From CAZIVP01 sp964542915 (GTDB lineage: Bacteria; Calditrichota; Calditrichia; Calditrichales; Calditrichaceae), in assembly GCA_964542915.1 (NCBI GenBank), contig CAZIVP010000035.1, forward strand, positions 1 through 14,590: 14,590 nt of DNA, written 5' to 3'. Each line of letters begins with the position of its first letter. Positions within the stretch are counted from its first letter, which is position 1. The position numbers and the translations under genes are program-made. Shown piece by piece: positions 1-7,953 of the stretch. Under the pieces are notes generated by a model. It saw nothing but the letters and a program-made list of their open reading frames with translations, was not told the DNA's origin and did no database searches.

Positions 1-504
1 AGTTCCATATTCTTTTATAAGGTTATTAAGAGTAGTCATACGTATTCGTTTCTTTTTATTCCAAGAATGATGATTGAACCTGCCACTTTTTTTTACAGCA
101 TTAATCCATTCAATTGACAACGAAGATATTGTATTTGAATCACTAATCATTAATTCCGCTTCACCCTCGGAAGCGCCCAATGCATTTTCAACAATTTTAA
201 ATTCTTTATGTTTTCCAAATGATTTTCTTAATATTTTTACACAATTTTTTTGAGGTTCGGCAGCAACCACGTGTGCATCTAATTTTAAAAATATTTTCGT
301 TCTGTTACCTATATTTGCACCTATATCAAAAACTAGATCCCCATTTTTAATAAATTTAGAATAAAATTTAAATTTCTTTTCGTCTTCACTCGTCCATTTT
401 TTATTTTGTTTTATGGCTCTATAATATCTAATTATTGAATATAATTGTTTGAACATAAATATTTCTTTATGTTTTTTTAATAACATTGCTTTAATTATTT
501 TCAT
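1..504 (-). CDS. FkbM-family SAM-dependent methyltransferase, C-terminus cut by window edge
   Basis: The first 168 codons are present and the gene runs off the low-coordinate end of the window. The SAM-binding motif I is clear at residues 58-67 (LVFDIGANIGN), followed by an acidic residue after the second strand (VVAAEPQ), as expected for the FkbM fold (PF05050). FkbM enzymes O-methylate sugars or other small hydroxylated acceptors and are common in polysaccharide clusters, so methylation of a glycan is the likely role; the acceptor cannot be read from the sequence. The ATG at 504 lies 4 nt after the stop of the sulfotransferase gene, which suggests translational coupling. No Shine-Dalgarno is obvious, and ATGs at codons 7 and 17 are possible alternatives. 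The gene is very AT-rich, like its three upstream neighbours. Confidence 0.85.
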   Translation of the reverse strand, partial: MKIIKAMLLKKHKEIFMFKQLYSIIRYYRAIKQNKKWTSEDEKKFKFYSKFIKNGDLVFDIGANIGNRTKIFLKLDAHVVAAEPQKNCVKILRKSFGKHKEFKIVENALGASEGEAELMISDSNTISSLSIEWINAVKKSGRFNHHSWNKKKRIRMTTLNNLIKEYGT

Positions 505-508
505 TAAA

Positions 509-1363
509 TCATATTATTTTTGAATTATACATTAATTTGTCATTTGAATAATCGTAGTTTAACATATGCTTATTCAATGGTTTAAGGTTTAATTTAGGCT
601 CAACTGTTTTAAATCCATCATATCCAAAAAACATAAATTCTCGAAAGTAATTTTTTTTAATAATCTCAATAAGTCTGTCAGAGTAATATTTTTTATAATC
701 ATGTATTCCTGTGTATCTCTGTTTAGGAATTAATTTAATGTCAAAATTATAATATTTAGCTAATTCATATATATCTTCATCCAAATATTCCTGTCTATTT
801 ACCCAATCAACTATACATTTATTTCTTTCATTAAACATTTGTAAAAACAAAAATTTTCTTGATGGCCATATATTTTCTCTATTAAGTATATTATCTATCA
901 AATAGTCAAAACCTCTTGATGCAAGTTGATAATCATAATGCCTTCCAATTGTTTGTTTATTTACACTTGTTTTCCCTAATACATGATAATAATATGACAC
1001 AAAAAAAGTTAAAGGATTTCTTACAGTTGTAAAAAGAAAAAAATCTTTAAGTTTGTATTCTTTGATTGGAAATAATCCAAAGGGTACAAAGTTGTCACTC
1101 TTTGAATCCCTCAAAACCACATGAGATGGTGTTAAAAATGAAAACTGATTACGTAAAGTATTTATTGATGATCCGCCCGTTTTTGGTATGTGTATAAACG
1201 CAGGCGGCTTTTTTCCAATTTTTTTATATTTATTTTTTATTTTTATATTGTTAAATAAAAATTTTGGTTTAATGTTAAAATATCCGATAATTAGAAATAG
1301 GGGATATAAAATTTTGCTTTTACTTGAAGAAGCTGCCCAATGCTTTAGCCACTTTGGAAACAA
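509..1363 (-). CDS. Sulfotransferase family protein
   Basis: This 284-residue protein has the two PAPS-binding signatures of the sulfotransferase superfamily (Sulfotransfer_2-like). The 5'-phosphosulfate loop is FIHIPKTGGSS at residues 57-67. The 3'-phosphate site is TTVRNPLTFFVSYYYH at about 112-127, with the usual R and downstream S. Such enzymes move sulfate from PAPS to a hydroxyl; between a flippase and a methyltransferase the natural acceptor is a glycan. The start is a TTG at 1363, because no ATG precedes the P-loop, an in-frame stop lies about 30 nt upstream, and AAAGGA sits 6 nt before the TTG. The gap to the flippase stop is 16 nt. No PAPS-synthesis genes are in the window. The fold is confident, the substrate is not. 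Confidence 0.85.
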   Translation of the reverse strand: MFPKWLKHWAASSSKSKILYPLFLIIGYFNIKPKFLFNNIKIKNKYKKIGKKPPAFIHIPKTGGSSINTLRNQFSFLTPSHVVLRDSKSDNFVPFGLFPIKEYKLKDFFLFTTVRNPLTFFVSYYYHVLGKTSVNKQTIGRHYDYQLASRGFDYLIDNILNRENIWPSRKFLFLQMFNERNKCIVDWVNRQEYLDEDIYELAKYYNFDIKLIPKQRYTGIHDYKKYYSDRLIEIIKKNYFREFMFFGYDGFKTVEPKLNLKPLNKHMLNYDYSNDKLMYNSKII

Positions 1364-1369
1364 TTGAAA

Positions 1370-1375
1370 TCCTTT
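1370..1375 (-). promoter_or_regulatory. Shine-Dalgarno AAAGGA fixing a TTG start
   Basis: AAAGGA on the minus strand lies 6 nt before the TTG at 1363. It is the main reason for starting the sulfotransferase at a TTG codon. Confidence 0.65.
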
Positions 1376-1379
1376 ATAA

Positions 1380-2825
1380 TTATATTTTAGTCTTTATAAG
1401 GTTAAATATTTCAATGCTCTGTTTATAATTCATCAATATTTGAGCAACTATGATTATAGTCAATAAAACTAAAATTAAAATTAAAATATTTAATAAATTA
1501 CTTTGAAATAATATATTATAATTAATGAATAAATCTTTTATATAATATCCTATCATAATTACAGGCAATATTAATGTTAACATTGTTCTAACAACTGAGA
1601 CGCTTATGTTTATAGAATCACTTATTACGTATAAATAATATAACATCACAAAGCTCCAAAAAATAAATGTTGCAATGCTTAATGCTGATATAAAATAAAT
1701 TGGTTGAAACTTCATAATCGCAAATAATAAAGGTGATGTCAAAATAAATGGAAATGCTATGGCATTAATTTTTATCAACTTATTAGCTTTAATTTCATTC
1801 AAAAATATAATAGTAACAATACCCTGAATAATTTTACCTATCCCCCAAATTCCTAAAATTTGTACGTATTCTGCAGCGTTATGCCATTGATCTCCCATTA
1901 ACCAAGGAATAATCCAGTCTCCCATTACTATTAATATTAAACAAGGAATACATGAAATTATAAATAAAACATTAGTAATTAACCTATAACTATCAATCTT
2001 TTTTTCATTCTTAAATCTAGCCATATGTGCCAATGCTGGGGTAGATAATGATGTCCGTATAGAACTATCCGGTTTTAAAGCTAAAGTGCTAGCACGTTCA
2101 TATTGTCCCAATACTTGTACAGAATAAAATTTCCCGAATATCAATTTATCCAATGATTGAATAAATCCACTTAATAATCTAAATACAACTATCTCCACAC
2201 TAAATTTAAGACTTTCTTTATACTTCTTAATCGTATATATAGGAACAAATTTATACTTTATATTTAGTACGATTTTTGTACCAACCAACTTAACAAATTT
2301 ATCTACGATTAATTTAATAATTAAAGACCATACTCCTAAACCTGAATAAGCTGATCCAATAGCTGACCCAATCCCTGCAATTAAACTTGAAGTATTTATG
2401 TAAAACAGCTTATCAAACTTTTTCGAACGAGTTAAAATATTAAGAGTTTGTTGACTGAAAGAATTAAATAAAACAGAAATTGAATAAACAATTGTTAGCG
2501 ATAATATTATAGGTTTGTTGTATAAGGCACTTAAAAAAGGTGCAACAATTATCAAAATAAACATGTTTAATATACCTAGATATATATTCATCGTATGAAA
2601 TGCGTTTATCGCATCATTATCAATATTTTCCATTTTAATATATGCTGGTTTTAAACCTAAATTAAGCAATGGAAGAAATAAATAGTGTGTAGCCATTATA
2701 ATTCCCACAACCCCAAAATCTTTGGGAGTTAGTAATCTTCCTAATATTGCAAGACTTAAAAATGTAAGTATAATGCTTACTATTTGATTAATAAAAGAAA
2801 ACAACCCACTTCTTACTGCATTCAA
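1380..2825 (-). CDS. Wzx-type polysaccharide flippase (MOP superfamily)
   Basis: This 481-residue protein is almost entirely hydrophobic helices, about a dozen, which is normal length and topology for oligosaccharide flippases of the MOP/PST group (polysaccharide biosynthesis protein family). The N-terminus has the usual short polar start, a first helix, then LGRLLTPKDFGVVGI (about residues 28-42), matching the R-L-L-x-P-x-D-F-G signature. It would flip the undecaprenyl-linked repeat unit across the inner membrane. The start is probably the TTG at 2825, shortly after an in-frame TAG at 2838-2840; an ATT at 2828 is also possible, and there is no internal ATG near the first helix. It is very AT-rich, as is usual for Wzx genes. 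Its stop is 16 nt before the sulfotransferase TTG. Confidence 0.88.
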   Translation of the reverse strand: MNAVRSGLFSFINQIVSIILTFLSLAILGRLLTPKDFGVVGIIMATHYLFLPLLNLGLKPAYIKMENIDNDAINAFHTMNIYLGILNMFILIIVAPFLSALYNKPIILSLTIVYSISVLFNSFSQQTLNILTRSKKFDKLFYINTSSLIAGIGSAIGSAYSGLGVWSLIIKLIVDKFVKLVGTKIVLNIKYKFVPIYTIKKYKESLKFSVEIVVFRLLSGFIQSLDKLIFGKFYSVQVLGQYERASTLALKPDSSIRTSLSTPALAHMARFKNEKKIDSYRLITNVLFIISCIPCLILIVMGDWIIPWLMGDQWHNAAEYVQILGIWGIGKIIQGIVTIIFLNEIKANKLIKINAIAFPFILTSPLLFAIMKFQPIYFISALSIATFIFWSFVMLYYLYVISDSINISVSVVRTMLTLILPVIMIGYYIKDLFINYNILFQSNLLNILILILVLLTIIIVAQILMNYKQSIEIFNLIKTKI

Positions 2826-2872
2826 AATAAGATTACTCTACTAATAATATAATTAATATGGTATTTATTTTG

Positions 2873-3739
2873 TTATATTTTTATCCATTTTTGTGGTACT
2901 AATTCATTTAATTTTTTATTATAATATGAATCTCTATACCAAAACTTTGGAGAAATAATAATTTTTTTTTCATTTTTATTGAGCCAAGCAGACCACCAAC
3001 TAAATGTACTATTTGCTATTATATTATGTTTACATAATGACATTAAATACATCTCAAAATAATCACAACTTGATTTAGTCTTTTCTACAATTTTTTTTCT
3101 TATTTCAAAATTAAAATTTTCTTTAATCCATTTTGTATCATCTGAGAAAACAAAAAAAAATGGGTTTTGTATTTTTTGTTTAATATAATCTATTGCGTTT
3201 CTATAATAGTCTAATCCACAAACTCCATGTCTATTAAAAGTTTTTTTATTTTGGACATAATCTCCTCTTCTAACATGGATAGCTACTGATTCAGTATTAT
3301 TAATTAAATTAGCTAACCTTGAATTATTTATTTCTTTCACTTTTTTAAACTTAAAATCATTCATTAAAATATATTCAATATTTTTTACATATACTAATTT
3401 TTGCCAATATCCGTCTAGATACACATTCTCATATCTTTTAACTTTCTCCACATTGAATGACCCTTCTTTCAAATGTGTATCTTTTATCCCGTTTAACTTA
3501 TACCAAATTTTTCCAAACAATGTATTTGTATTTGTTTTAAGTTTATTAATTTCTTCTTGTTCTGCTAAATTTAAGTTAATTCCAAAAACTTTATTTAATT
3601 CAAATCCATTATGTAATTTATAACTTTTAAAGTCTGTAATATCTGCTTTTACATACAAACCTTGTTTCTGTAAATATCGATAAAACGCATATTGAAACAT
3701 CTGATTACCTAATCCGCCAATAATCCTTACAATAACCAT
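2873..3739 (-). CDS. Alpha-1,2-fucosyltransferase-like glycosyltransferase, family GT11
   Basis: This 288-residue enzyme has all the hallmarks of GT11: an N-terminal GGLGNQMFQYAFYRYLQ segment (residues 8-24), the donor-binding HVRRGDYV motif at 155-162, FSDD further on, and NSTFSWWSAWLN near the C-terminus. GT11 enzymes transfer L-fucose from GDP-L-fucose, usually in alpha-1,2 linkage to galactose. The gmd and fcl genes that make this donor lie at the other end of the locus, which supports the call. I start at the ATG at 3739, directly before the conserved VIVRIIGGLGNQ; a TTG two codons upstream (3745) is possible. It begins 12 nt after the lipoprotein stop and is followed after 47 nt by the flippase. 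The acceptor and exact linkage are unknown. Confidence 0.9.
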   Translation of the reverse strand: MVIVRIIGGLGNQMFQYAFYRYLQKQGLYVKADITDFKSYKLHNGFELNKVFGINLNLAEQEEINKLKTNTNTLFGKIWYKLNGIKDTHLKEGSFNVEKVKRYENVYLDGYWQKLVYVKNIEYILMNDFKFKKVKEINNSRLANLINNTESVAIHVRRGDYVQNKKTFNRHGVCGLDYYRNAIDYIKQKIQNPFFFVFSDDTKWIKENFNFEIRKKIVEKTKSSCDYFEMYLMSLCKHNIIANSTFSWWSAWLNKNEKKIIISPKFWYRDSYYNKKLNELVPQKWIKI

Positions 3740-3751
3740 ATTCAAGCTATA

Positions 3752-5188
3752 TTAATTAATTCCTGCAAAATCTGTAGCACTTACTAGAAATGGTTTATAA
3801 ATGACATATCTCATATTAACATGATCATTATCATTCGCATCATAAATTTTGTTTTGAATATCATATTCACTAATTGTTCCCCAATAATTGTTTAACGCAT
3901 TTACTGAATCTTTTACAGTAGAAGTGTTCATTTCAATGATATAATCACTTGTATTTATAAAATTATTCATATGCATTTCTATTTCTAACTGGTTCCCAAG
4001 ATGTGACACTTTTTTTAAAAAAATATTCGTATTATTGTTTATAAAATTATTTTCTTCCACATTGATATCAGTTTTATCCGAAGCAGTCATACCTATTTCA
4101 GTATTTTCAAACTGATTATTTCCAATTTCGCCGTTCACTTTTACCAATATTAAATCATTCACTTCATTGTTAAAATAATTGTTAGCAATTTTCAGAGAAT
4201 CTAAATCAAAACCATCAATTCCATTGCCATTATTAATGACTATACTTTTTTCTAATAACACATACATCGATTCATTTATGACTGCTCCTATATTAGAATT
4301 ATTAAATATAACATTTGTTAATCTACAAGGGGTTTCATTTACTATTAAACCATTTGCATTATAATTTTGAAAAATACAATTTTCTACCTCTGCGTTGGTT
4401 CTCGACATAGTAAATTCTATTGAATTTATTAAAAACAGATTCTTTAAGTTTAACTGGCTCTGATTTTCAAACTTCAATTGAACATCTGTGTTAGTGCCAT
4501 TTGTAAAAAAATAACTTTTAAGATTATTAGTACAATTAAAATCTCCTCTTATAGTTACCGTACTATTCCTAATAAACAAAAAGGTATTCACGCCCTTCAA
4601 CTGAAGTTGGCTGTTTGCATCAAAATACGCATCTCCGTCAATTTGGATGAAATCATTTTCAAAGGCATATTGCCCGCTGTAGCTTCCTTTAAGAATTTTT
4701 GCTTTTTTCAAGATCATATTCACTGTTTTATTTACATTCCATTTATAACGCCACCCAAAACTGTCCTTTTCCGCCACCACATTGTACGTACCGTTTTTCA
4801 CTTTTTCGATTGTCCATCTGCCCTCAGCATTAGTGGTGGTATTATAAACCGATTCATGTTCCCGGTGGTCGAATTCCTTTTCCTGGCTGATGTGCACGCC
4901 AATGTCGGGGTACTGCTTGTTGATCCGCACCAGCGCCGTGTCCAGCTCCACCGGCTCGTAGAGGCTTACCTTTACGCCGCTGTGGTCCGTCTCGCCCTCC
5001 AGCGTCACCGTGCCGGAAAAGGTAACCGTGTCGTCATTGGAGCCGGAAGGGTTGCTGCAATACCATAGCAAGCAAATAGAACTTATAAAGATAATCAAGT
5101 ATAAAAAATTGAAACGCTTACTCAATATTCGCTTTGTACGTTTAAAAACTAACATAATTGTACATTTCTCTATTAAATTTATGGTCAT
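3752..5188 (-). CDS. Predicted surface lipoprotein: carboxypeptidase-regulatory-like domain plus beta-helix
   Basis: This 478-residue protein starts with a basic stretch and a hydrophobic segment (about 27-43) ending in LLWYC, so Cys44 could be lipidated, although Tyr at -1 is a poor lipobox. A linker (SNPSGSNDD) leads to a carboxypeptidase-regulatory-like beta domain at about 55-165 (FSGTVTLEG, then TTNAEGRWTIEKVKNGTYNV). Residues from about 170 to 450 are Asn-rich short strands typical of a right-handed parallel beta-helix, closing with NNYWGT near 433-438 and a YKPFL ending. The ATG at 5188 overlaps the epimerase stop as ATGA; a second ATG at 5155 is an alternative. The DNA for the N-terminal domain is GC-rich and that for the helix AT-rich. 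Function is unknown; glycan binding or modification would suit the fold and neighbours. Confidence 0.72.
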   Translation of the reverse strand: MTINLIEKCTIMLVFKRTKRILSKRFNFLYLIIFISSICLLWYCSNPSGSNDDTVTFSGTVTLEGETDHSGVKVSLYEPVELDTALVRINKQYPDIGVHISQEKEFDHREHESVYNTTTNAEGRWTIEKVKNGTYNVVAEKDSFGWRYKWNVNKTVNMILKKAKILKGSYSGQYAFENDFIQIDGDAYFDANSQLQLKGVNTFLFIRNSTVTIRGDFNCTNNLKSYFFTNGTNTDVQLKFENQSQLNLKNLFLINSIEFTMSRTNAEVENCIFQNYNANGLIVNETPCRLTNVIFNNSNIGAVINESMYVLLEKSIVINNGNGIDGFDLDSLKIANNYFNNEVNDLILVKVNGEIGNNQFENTEIGMTASDKTDINVEENNFINNNTNIFLKKVSHLGNQLEIEMHMNNFINTSDYIIEMNTSTVKDSVNALNNYWGTISEYDIQNKIYDANDNDHVNMRYVIYKPFLVSATDFAGIN

Positions 5189-6288
5189 AAATTACTATTT
5201 ACCATTTTCTCTCTACTTGGTTCTTTATCTTTAACAGGGTAGTACGATTTATACCACGCCACAAACTTTTTAATGCCTTTTTTTAAATCGGTCGTTGGGC
5301 GGTAATTAAAATCCTTCTCAAGATCCGACACATCGGAATCGGTGGTAATAACATCGCCCGGCTGGAGGGGTAGATACCGTTTTTCTGCTTTTTTGCCCAT
5401 CACCTCCTCAAGGTGCTCGATAAATGTTTTCAGATTGATCGGTTTGGAATTGCCGATGTTATATAATTTATACGGCGCGATCGAAACAGAAGGATTGAGC
5501 TGTTTAACCTTCAAATCATTACGCCACCCGGGTGCGTTTGTTAAAATTGTGAAGACGCCTTCAACGATATCGTTTATATAGGTAAAATCGCGGTACATTT
5601 CACCGTTATTATAGACATCTATTGGCTTGTCATGCGTAATGGCGTTGGCGAATTTCAAAATGGCCATATCCGGTCGCGTCCACGGCCCGTAAACCGTAAA
5701 AAAACGAACACCGGTTGTCGGTAGGTTATATAAATAGCTGTAAGTGTGCGCCATCAGTTCATTGGATTTTTTGGTTGCCGCGTAAAGACTAATGGGATGG
5801 TCCACATTATCGGATGTGGAAAGCGGCATTTTGCTGTTTAGTCCGTAAACGCTTGAACTGCTTGCGTAAACCAAATGTTGGATATGATGGAAGCGGCAGC
5901 ATTCCAGTAAATTAGCAAATCCGATGATATTGCTTTGTATGTAAGCATCTGGATTCACGACGGAATAGCGCACGCCCACCTGCGCCGCCAGATGAACCAC
6001 AAAGTCAAATTGTTCCGTTTCAAAAAGTTTTATGAGATTTGCCTTATCGCTTAAATCCAGTTTAATAAAGGTGTAGTTTGGATGTTTTTTACTACTCGTA
6101 AAGGCATCGTATTCTATTTTATCTCTATCGACGCCGGCTTCTTCCACCCGGTCGTATTTAAGATTCACATCGTAATAATCATTGATATTATCCAATCCCA
6201 CAACATTCCAATCATCCTCAAGTAACAGTCGTTCTACAAAATGAAAGCCAATAAACCCCGCTGCACCGGTAACCAGTATTTTATGCAT
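5185..6288 (-). CDS. UDP-glucuronate 4-epimerase (CapI/LpsL-like)
   Basis: This 367-residue extended-SDR enzyme has the NAD-binding loop GAAGFIG at residues 8-14, the family-typical GLDNINDYYDVNLKYDR at about 31-47, the catalytic SSSSVYG region at 143-149 and YAATK (Tyr169, Lys173). The GLDNINDYYDVNLK and RFFTVYGPWTRPDMA stretches are characteristic of UDP-GlcA 4-epimerases rather than GalE. It would convert UDP-glucuronate to UDP-galacturonate in the cytoplasm, supplying an acidic sugar. The ATG at 6288 sits just before the conserved KILVTGAAG. It is the first gene of the low-coordinate operon, overlapping the lipoprotein start by 4 bp. Behind it lies 590 bp of repeat sequence, so a promoter just upstream is expected, although I could not pick one. 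Confidence 0.9.
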   Translation of the reverse strand: MHKILVTGAAGFIGFHFVERLLLEDDWNVVGLDNINDYYDVNLKYDRVEEAGVDRDKIEYDAFTSSKKHPNYTFIKLDLSDKANLIKLFETEQFDFVVHLAAQVGVRYSVVNPDAYIQSNIIGFANLLECCRFHHIQHLVYASSSSVYGLNSKMPLSTSDNVDHPISLYAATKKSNELMAHTYSYLYNLPTTGVRFFTVYGPWTRPDMAILKFANAITHDKPIDVYNNGEMYRDFTYINDIVEGVFTILTNAPGWRNDLKVKQLNPSVSIAPYKLYNIGNSKPINLKTFIEHLEEVMGKKAEKRYLPLQPGDVITTDSDVSDLEKDFNYRPTTDLKKGIKKFVAWYKSYYPVKDKEPSREKMVNSNL

Positions 6289-6618
6289 AAAATTGATTCT
6301 CGTTAATGATACATTTGATAATTTATATATCCTCTTTGTTCTCTATTCGGTTCGATTATCAATTACTTTATATCTTTTTAAACTGTTAATTATTTACGGT
6401 TTACTCTTTTCTATCTCTGCGTTCTCGGCGGTAGCCTGTTTTCTCTTTACGCTTTTCTCATTCCTTCATCTGTGAATATCTGTGGTTCAATCTTATCTCT
6501 CCGCCAGTGGGCGCACACGTCGCCGGGAAGGGCCTTAAGGTTTGTGGTACAGTCGCACTCCTTTCCCTGTTTTGCAAGGCGGAACGGGGAGAGGCCGGGA
6601 GAGGGGCTTCGTTTAACT

Positions 6619-6638
6619 CACCGCGCAAAAGCACGGTG
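6619..6638. repeat. CACCGCGC hairpin, copy 1
   Basis: CACCGCGC, a 4-nt loop, GCACGGTG. The 8-bp stem has one C/A mismatch that becomes a G-U pair in a minus-strand transcript. Loop AAAA here, TAAA in the other three copies. Confidence 0.7.
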
Positions 6639-6714
6639 TTAATGAAAAAACCAATAACGCTCAACGTTCAAATCACCTTCAATCCTTATCACCCTATTAT
6701 CCTGTTAACTGCAC

Positions 6715-6803
6715 TTAGCTTTCGGCTGACGGCTCATTCAGAAATTAGAAAACAGAAAAGCGTACCAATTTCCCCTAATAACCTCATTGCCTCTTTACGC
6801 TTT
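6715..6803 (+). repeat. Direct repeat, left of PIN module
   Basis: It begins TTAGCTTTCGGCTGACGGC and ends CCTCTTTACGCTTT. It matches 7450-7545 with a small indel near the AGAAATTAG stretch and very few substitutions. The two copies bracket the PIN/antitoxin pair in the same orientation. Confidence 0.8.
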
Positions 6804-6878
6804 ACGCTTTTCTATCTCAGCGTCCTCGGCGTTCTCGGCGGTTCCCTGTTTTCTCTTCTATTGCTTCCTGCGGATCCT

Positions 6879-7253
6879 TTATTCAGGGCTATAAATGATT
6901 ATTTGTGGATCTTCTACTTTTTTAAAATTGGTGTCGGCTGTTAGAACAGGAAGATTCAAAAATTTTGCTGTCGCCGCAATAATAGCATCAGGAAGCTTTA
7001 ATCCCTTTGTCTTTCTAATTTCAATGGTATCCTCTTTGATTTTTGCATTTATATCAAAGATAATGATGTCGTTCAGAAATGTTCGAACGATATCCTCCTC
7101 TTCTTTTGTAAACTGTTTAAATACCCGTAATTCCAACTCAGAAATAAATGATATATAAACATGGGACTGATCTAACAGTTCGGCAACTTTAAGATCGCCA
7201 GCCAACAGATAAATGGCAATATTGGTATCAATTAAATATCTATTGCCATTCAT
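6879..7253 (-). CDS. PIN-domain ribonuclease toxin, VapC-like
   Basis: This 124-residue PIN protein keeps the acidic active site: Asp9 in YLIDTNIAIYLL, Glu39/Glu41 in FISELELRVF, Asp89 in KLPDAIIAATA and Asp107 in LTADTNF. VapC-type toxins cleave RNA (often tRNA or rRNA) using Mg2+ held by these acids. The start chosen is the ATG at 7253, with AAAAGG 7 nt upstream (7261-7266); an ATG at 7283 would add ten residues with no family support. The start overlaps the end of the small upstream gene by 14 bp, the usual antitoxin-toxin coupling. Of the three recognised nuclease or nuclease-like toxins in the island (this PIN, DUF5615, HicA), this is the only one with an uninterrupted frame. Confidence 0.85.
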   Translation of the reverse strand: MNGNRYLIDTNIAIYLLAGDLKVAELLDQSHVYISFISELELRVFKQFTKEEEDIVRTFLNDIIIFDINAKIKEDTIEIRKTKGLKLPDAIIAATAKFLNLPVLTADTNFKKVEDPQIIIYSPE

Positions 7254-7398
7254 TTCTAAGCCTTTTTTGTATAATAAGGGCATCTTCGGAAATCTTTATT
7301 TTTCCGGCATATTTTTTAGTATCAAGACCCTTATCGTTTAACCGCGCTAATTTTTTGCTATAAATTGTCTTGCTTTCCGCTTTTTTGATCGTGATCAT
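7240..7398 (-). CDS. Putative VapB-like antitoxin of the PIN toxin
   Basis: A 52-residue basic protein ending in IQKRLRNEW, with a KKYAGKIKISEDALIIQ stretch. It resembles small antitoxins that precede PIN toxins in many bacteria, but I cannot name its family. The ATG at 7398 has GGAG 11 nt upstream (7410-7413); an ATG at 7425 would add nine polar residues and place that Shine-Dalgarno inside the gene. The call rests mainly on size, position and the 14-bp overlap with the PIN gene. Antitoxins of this type bind the toxin and repress their own promoter, which should lie in the 7400-7450 stretch. Confidence 0.65.
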   Translation of the reverse strand: MITIKKAESKTIYSKKLARLNDKGLDTKKYAGKIKISEDALIIQKRLRNEWQ

Positions 7399-7449
7399 TT
7401 TCTTATCGTCTCCTTTTGTAATCATAAATGCTTTAATGAGCTATCAGTA

Positions 7450-7545
7450 TTAGCTTTCGGCTGACGGCTCATTCAAAAATCTGAAATAAGAAAACAGAAA
7501 AGCGTACCAATTTCTCCTAATAACCTCATTGCCTCTTTACGCTTT
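7450..7545 (+). repeat. Direct repeat, right of PIN module
   Basis: Second copy of the block at 6715-6803, about 735 bp away in the same orientation, with a few extra bases near its middle. Confidence 0.8.
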
Positions 7546-7564
7546 GCGCTTTTATCTTTTCTTT

Positions 7565-7596
7565 ATCCGTGCTTATCTGTGTCCATCCGTGGTTAA
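7565..7596 (+). repeat. 10-nt periodic ATCYGTG tract
   Basis: Three perfectly spaced units, ATCCGTGCTT, ATCTGTGTCC and ATCCGTGGTT, followed by AA. The same unit occurs at 6468-6487, 10545-10556, 11469-11478, 11781-11812 and 13389-13420. Confidence 0.8.
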
Positions 7597-7620
7597 ATAT
7601 TTTCTTTCTCAGCGTCCTCG

Positions 7621-7722
7621 GCGGTTCTCTCTTTCGCATGGCGGAACGGGCAGAAACCGGGAGAAAGGTAGGGGATGTCTTTTACGTCCACCGCGCTAAA
7701 GCACGGTGTTAATGTAAAAACC
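7621..7722 (+). repeat. 102-nt direct repeat, left of DUF433/DUF5615 module
   Basis: By eye it matches 8739-8840 at 100 of 102 positions; the two differences are A/G in the GAGAAAGGTAGGGG stretch. It contains the CACCGCGC hairpin. The copies lie 1,118 bp apart and bracket one TA pair. Confidence 0.88.
7689..7708. repeat. CACCGCGC hairpin, copy 2
   Basis: Same stem as copy 1, loop TAAA, inside the 102-nt direct repeat. Confidence 0.75.
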
Positions 7723-7814
7723 AAAAAACCCTCAATGTACTCGCCGCTTTCACTGGTTCCCTGTTTTCTCTTTACGCTTTACTCTTTTCTTTCCCTGCGC
7801 TCGCTGCGTCCTCT

Positions 7815-7886
7815 GCGGTTACGCTTTCTTTGCCGCCCCATCCCAAACCCCTTCCCTCCCGAAACTTCGGGACAGGGAAGAGCTTA
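7815..7886 (+). repeat. Palindrome-containing repeat, copy 1
   Basis: Matches 11609-11679 almost exactly (one-base gap, two or so substitutions). It holds a hairpin: CTTCCCT (7851-7857) pairs with AGGGAAG (7874-7880), and inside it CCCGAA pairs with TTCGGG around an AC loop, leaving an AC bulge. It lacks a T-run, so I do not call it a terminator. Confidence 0.8.
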
Positions 7887-7953
7887 CCGATGCAGGCATA
7901 TCTTTACTTTGTCCTTTTAACTTTTACTTATCCTCAGTCCCTATCCCATGAGC

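Larger units (their letters stand above)
6289..6878. repeat. Composite intergenic repeat region R1
   Basis: I see no credible gene here; open frames on either strand are translations of repeats. Up to about 6395 it is unique AT-rich leader of the epimerase gene. Then follow a GCGTTCTCGGCGG core (6419-6431), two 10-nt units ATCTGTGAAT/ATCTGTGGTT (6468-6487), a GC-rich stretch (6495-6610), the CACCGCGC hairpin (6619-6638), an approximately 89-nt block repeated in R2 (6715-6803), and a second core (6820-6841) ending just before the PIN gene stop. Confidence 0.75.
7426..7953. repeat. Composite intergenic repeat region R2
   Basis: No gene is supported. In order on the plus strand: the direct-repeat block 7450-7545; three exact 10-nt ATCYGTGNNN units ending GTGGTTAA (7565-7596); a core (7612-7624) running into the 102-nt repeat 7621-7722 with its hairpin; another core (7797-7818); and the 7815-7886 block with a long palindrome. 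The last roughly 65 nt before the DUF5615 stop look unique. Confidence 0.75.

Noticed and set aside
4478..5068. 196-codon plus-strand ORF opposite the lipoprotein gene
   Set aside because: It is a shadow of the GC-rich lipoprotein 5' end; it has no recognisable domain and the wrong strand for the locus.
6458..6664. Small minus-strand ORF in R1
   Set aside because: It runs through the GC-rich repeat stretch and the hairpin; no family resemblance and no ribosome binding site.
7565..7596. CRISPR-like array of short repeats
   Set aside because: Units are 10 nt, contiguous and degenerate with no spacers; no cas genes are present.
7851..7880. Rho-independent terminator
   Set aside because: The stem is good but no T-run follows it on either strand; the same holds for its copy at 11644-11673 and the hairpin at 10466-10491.
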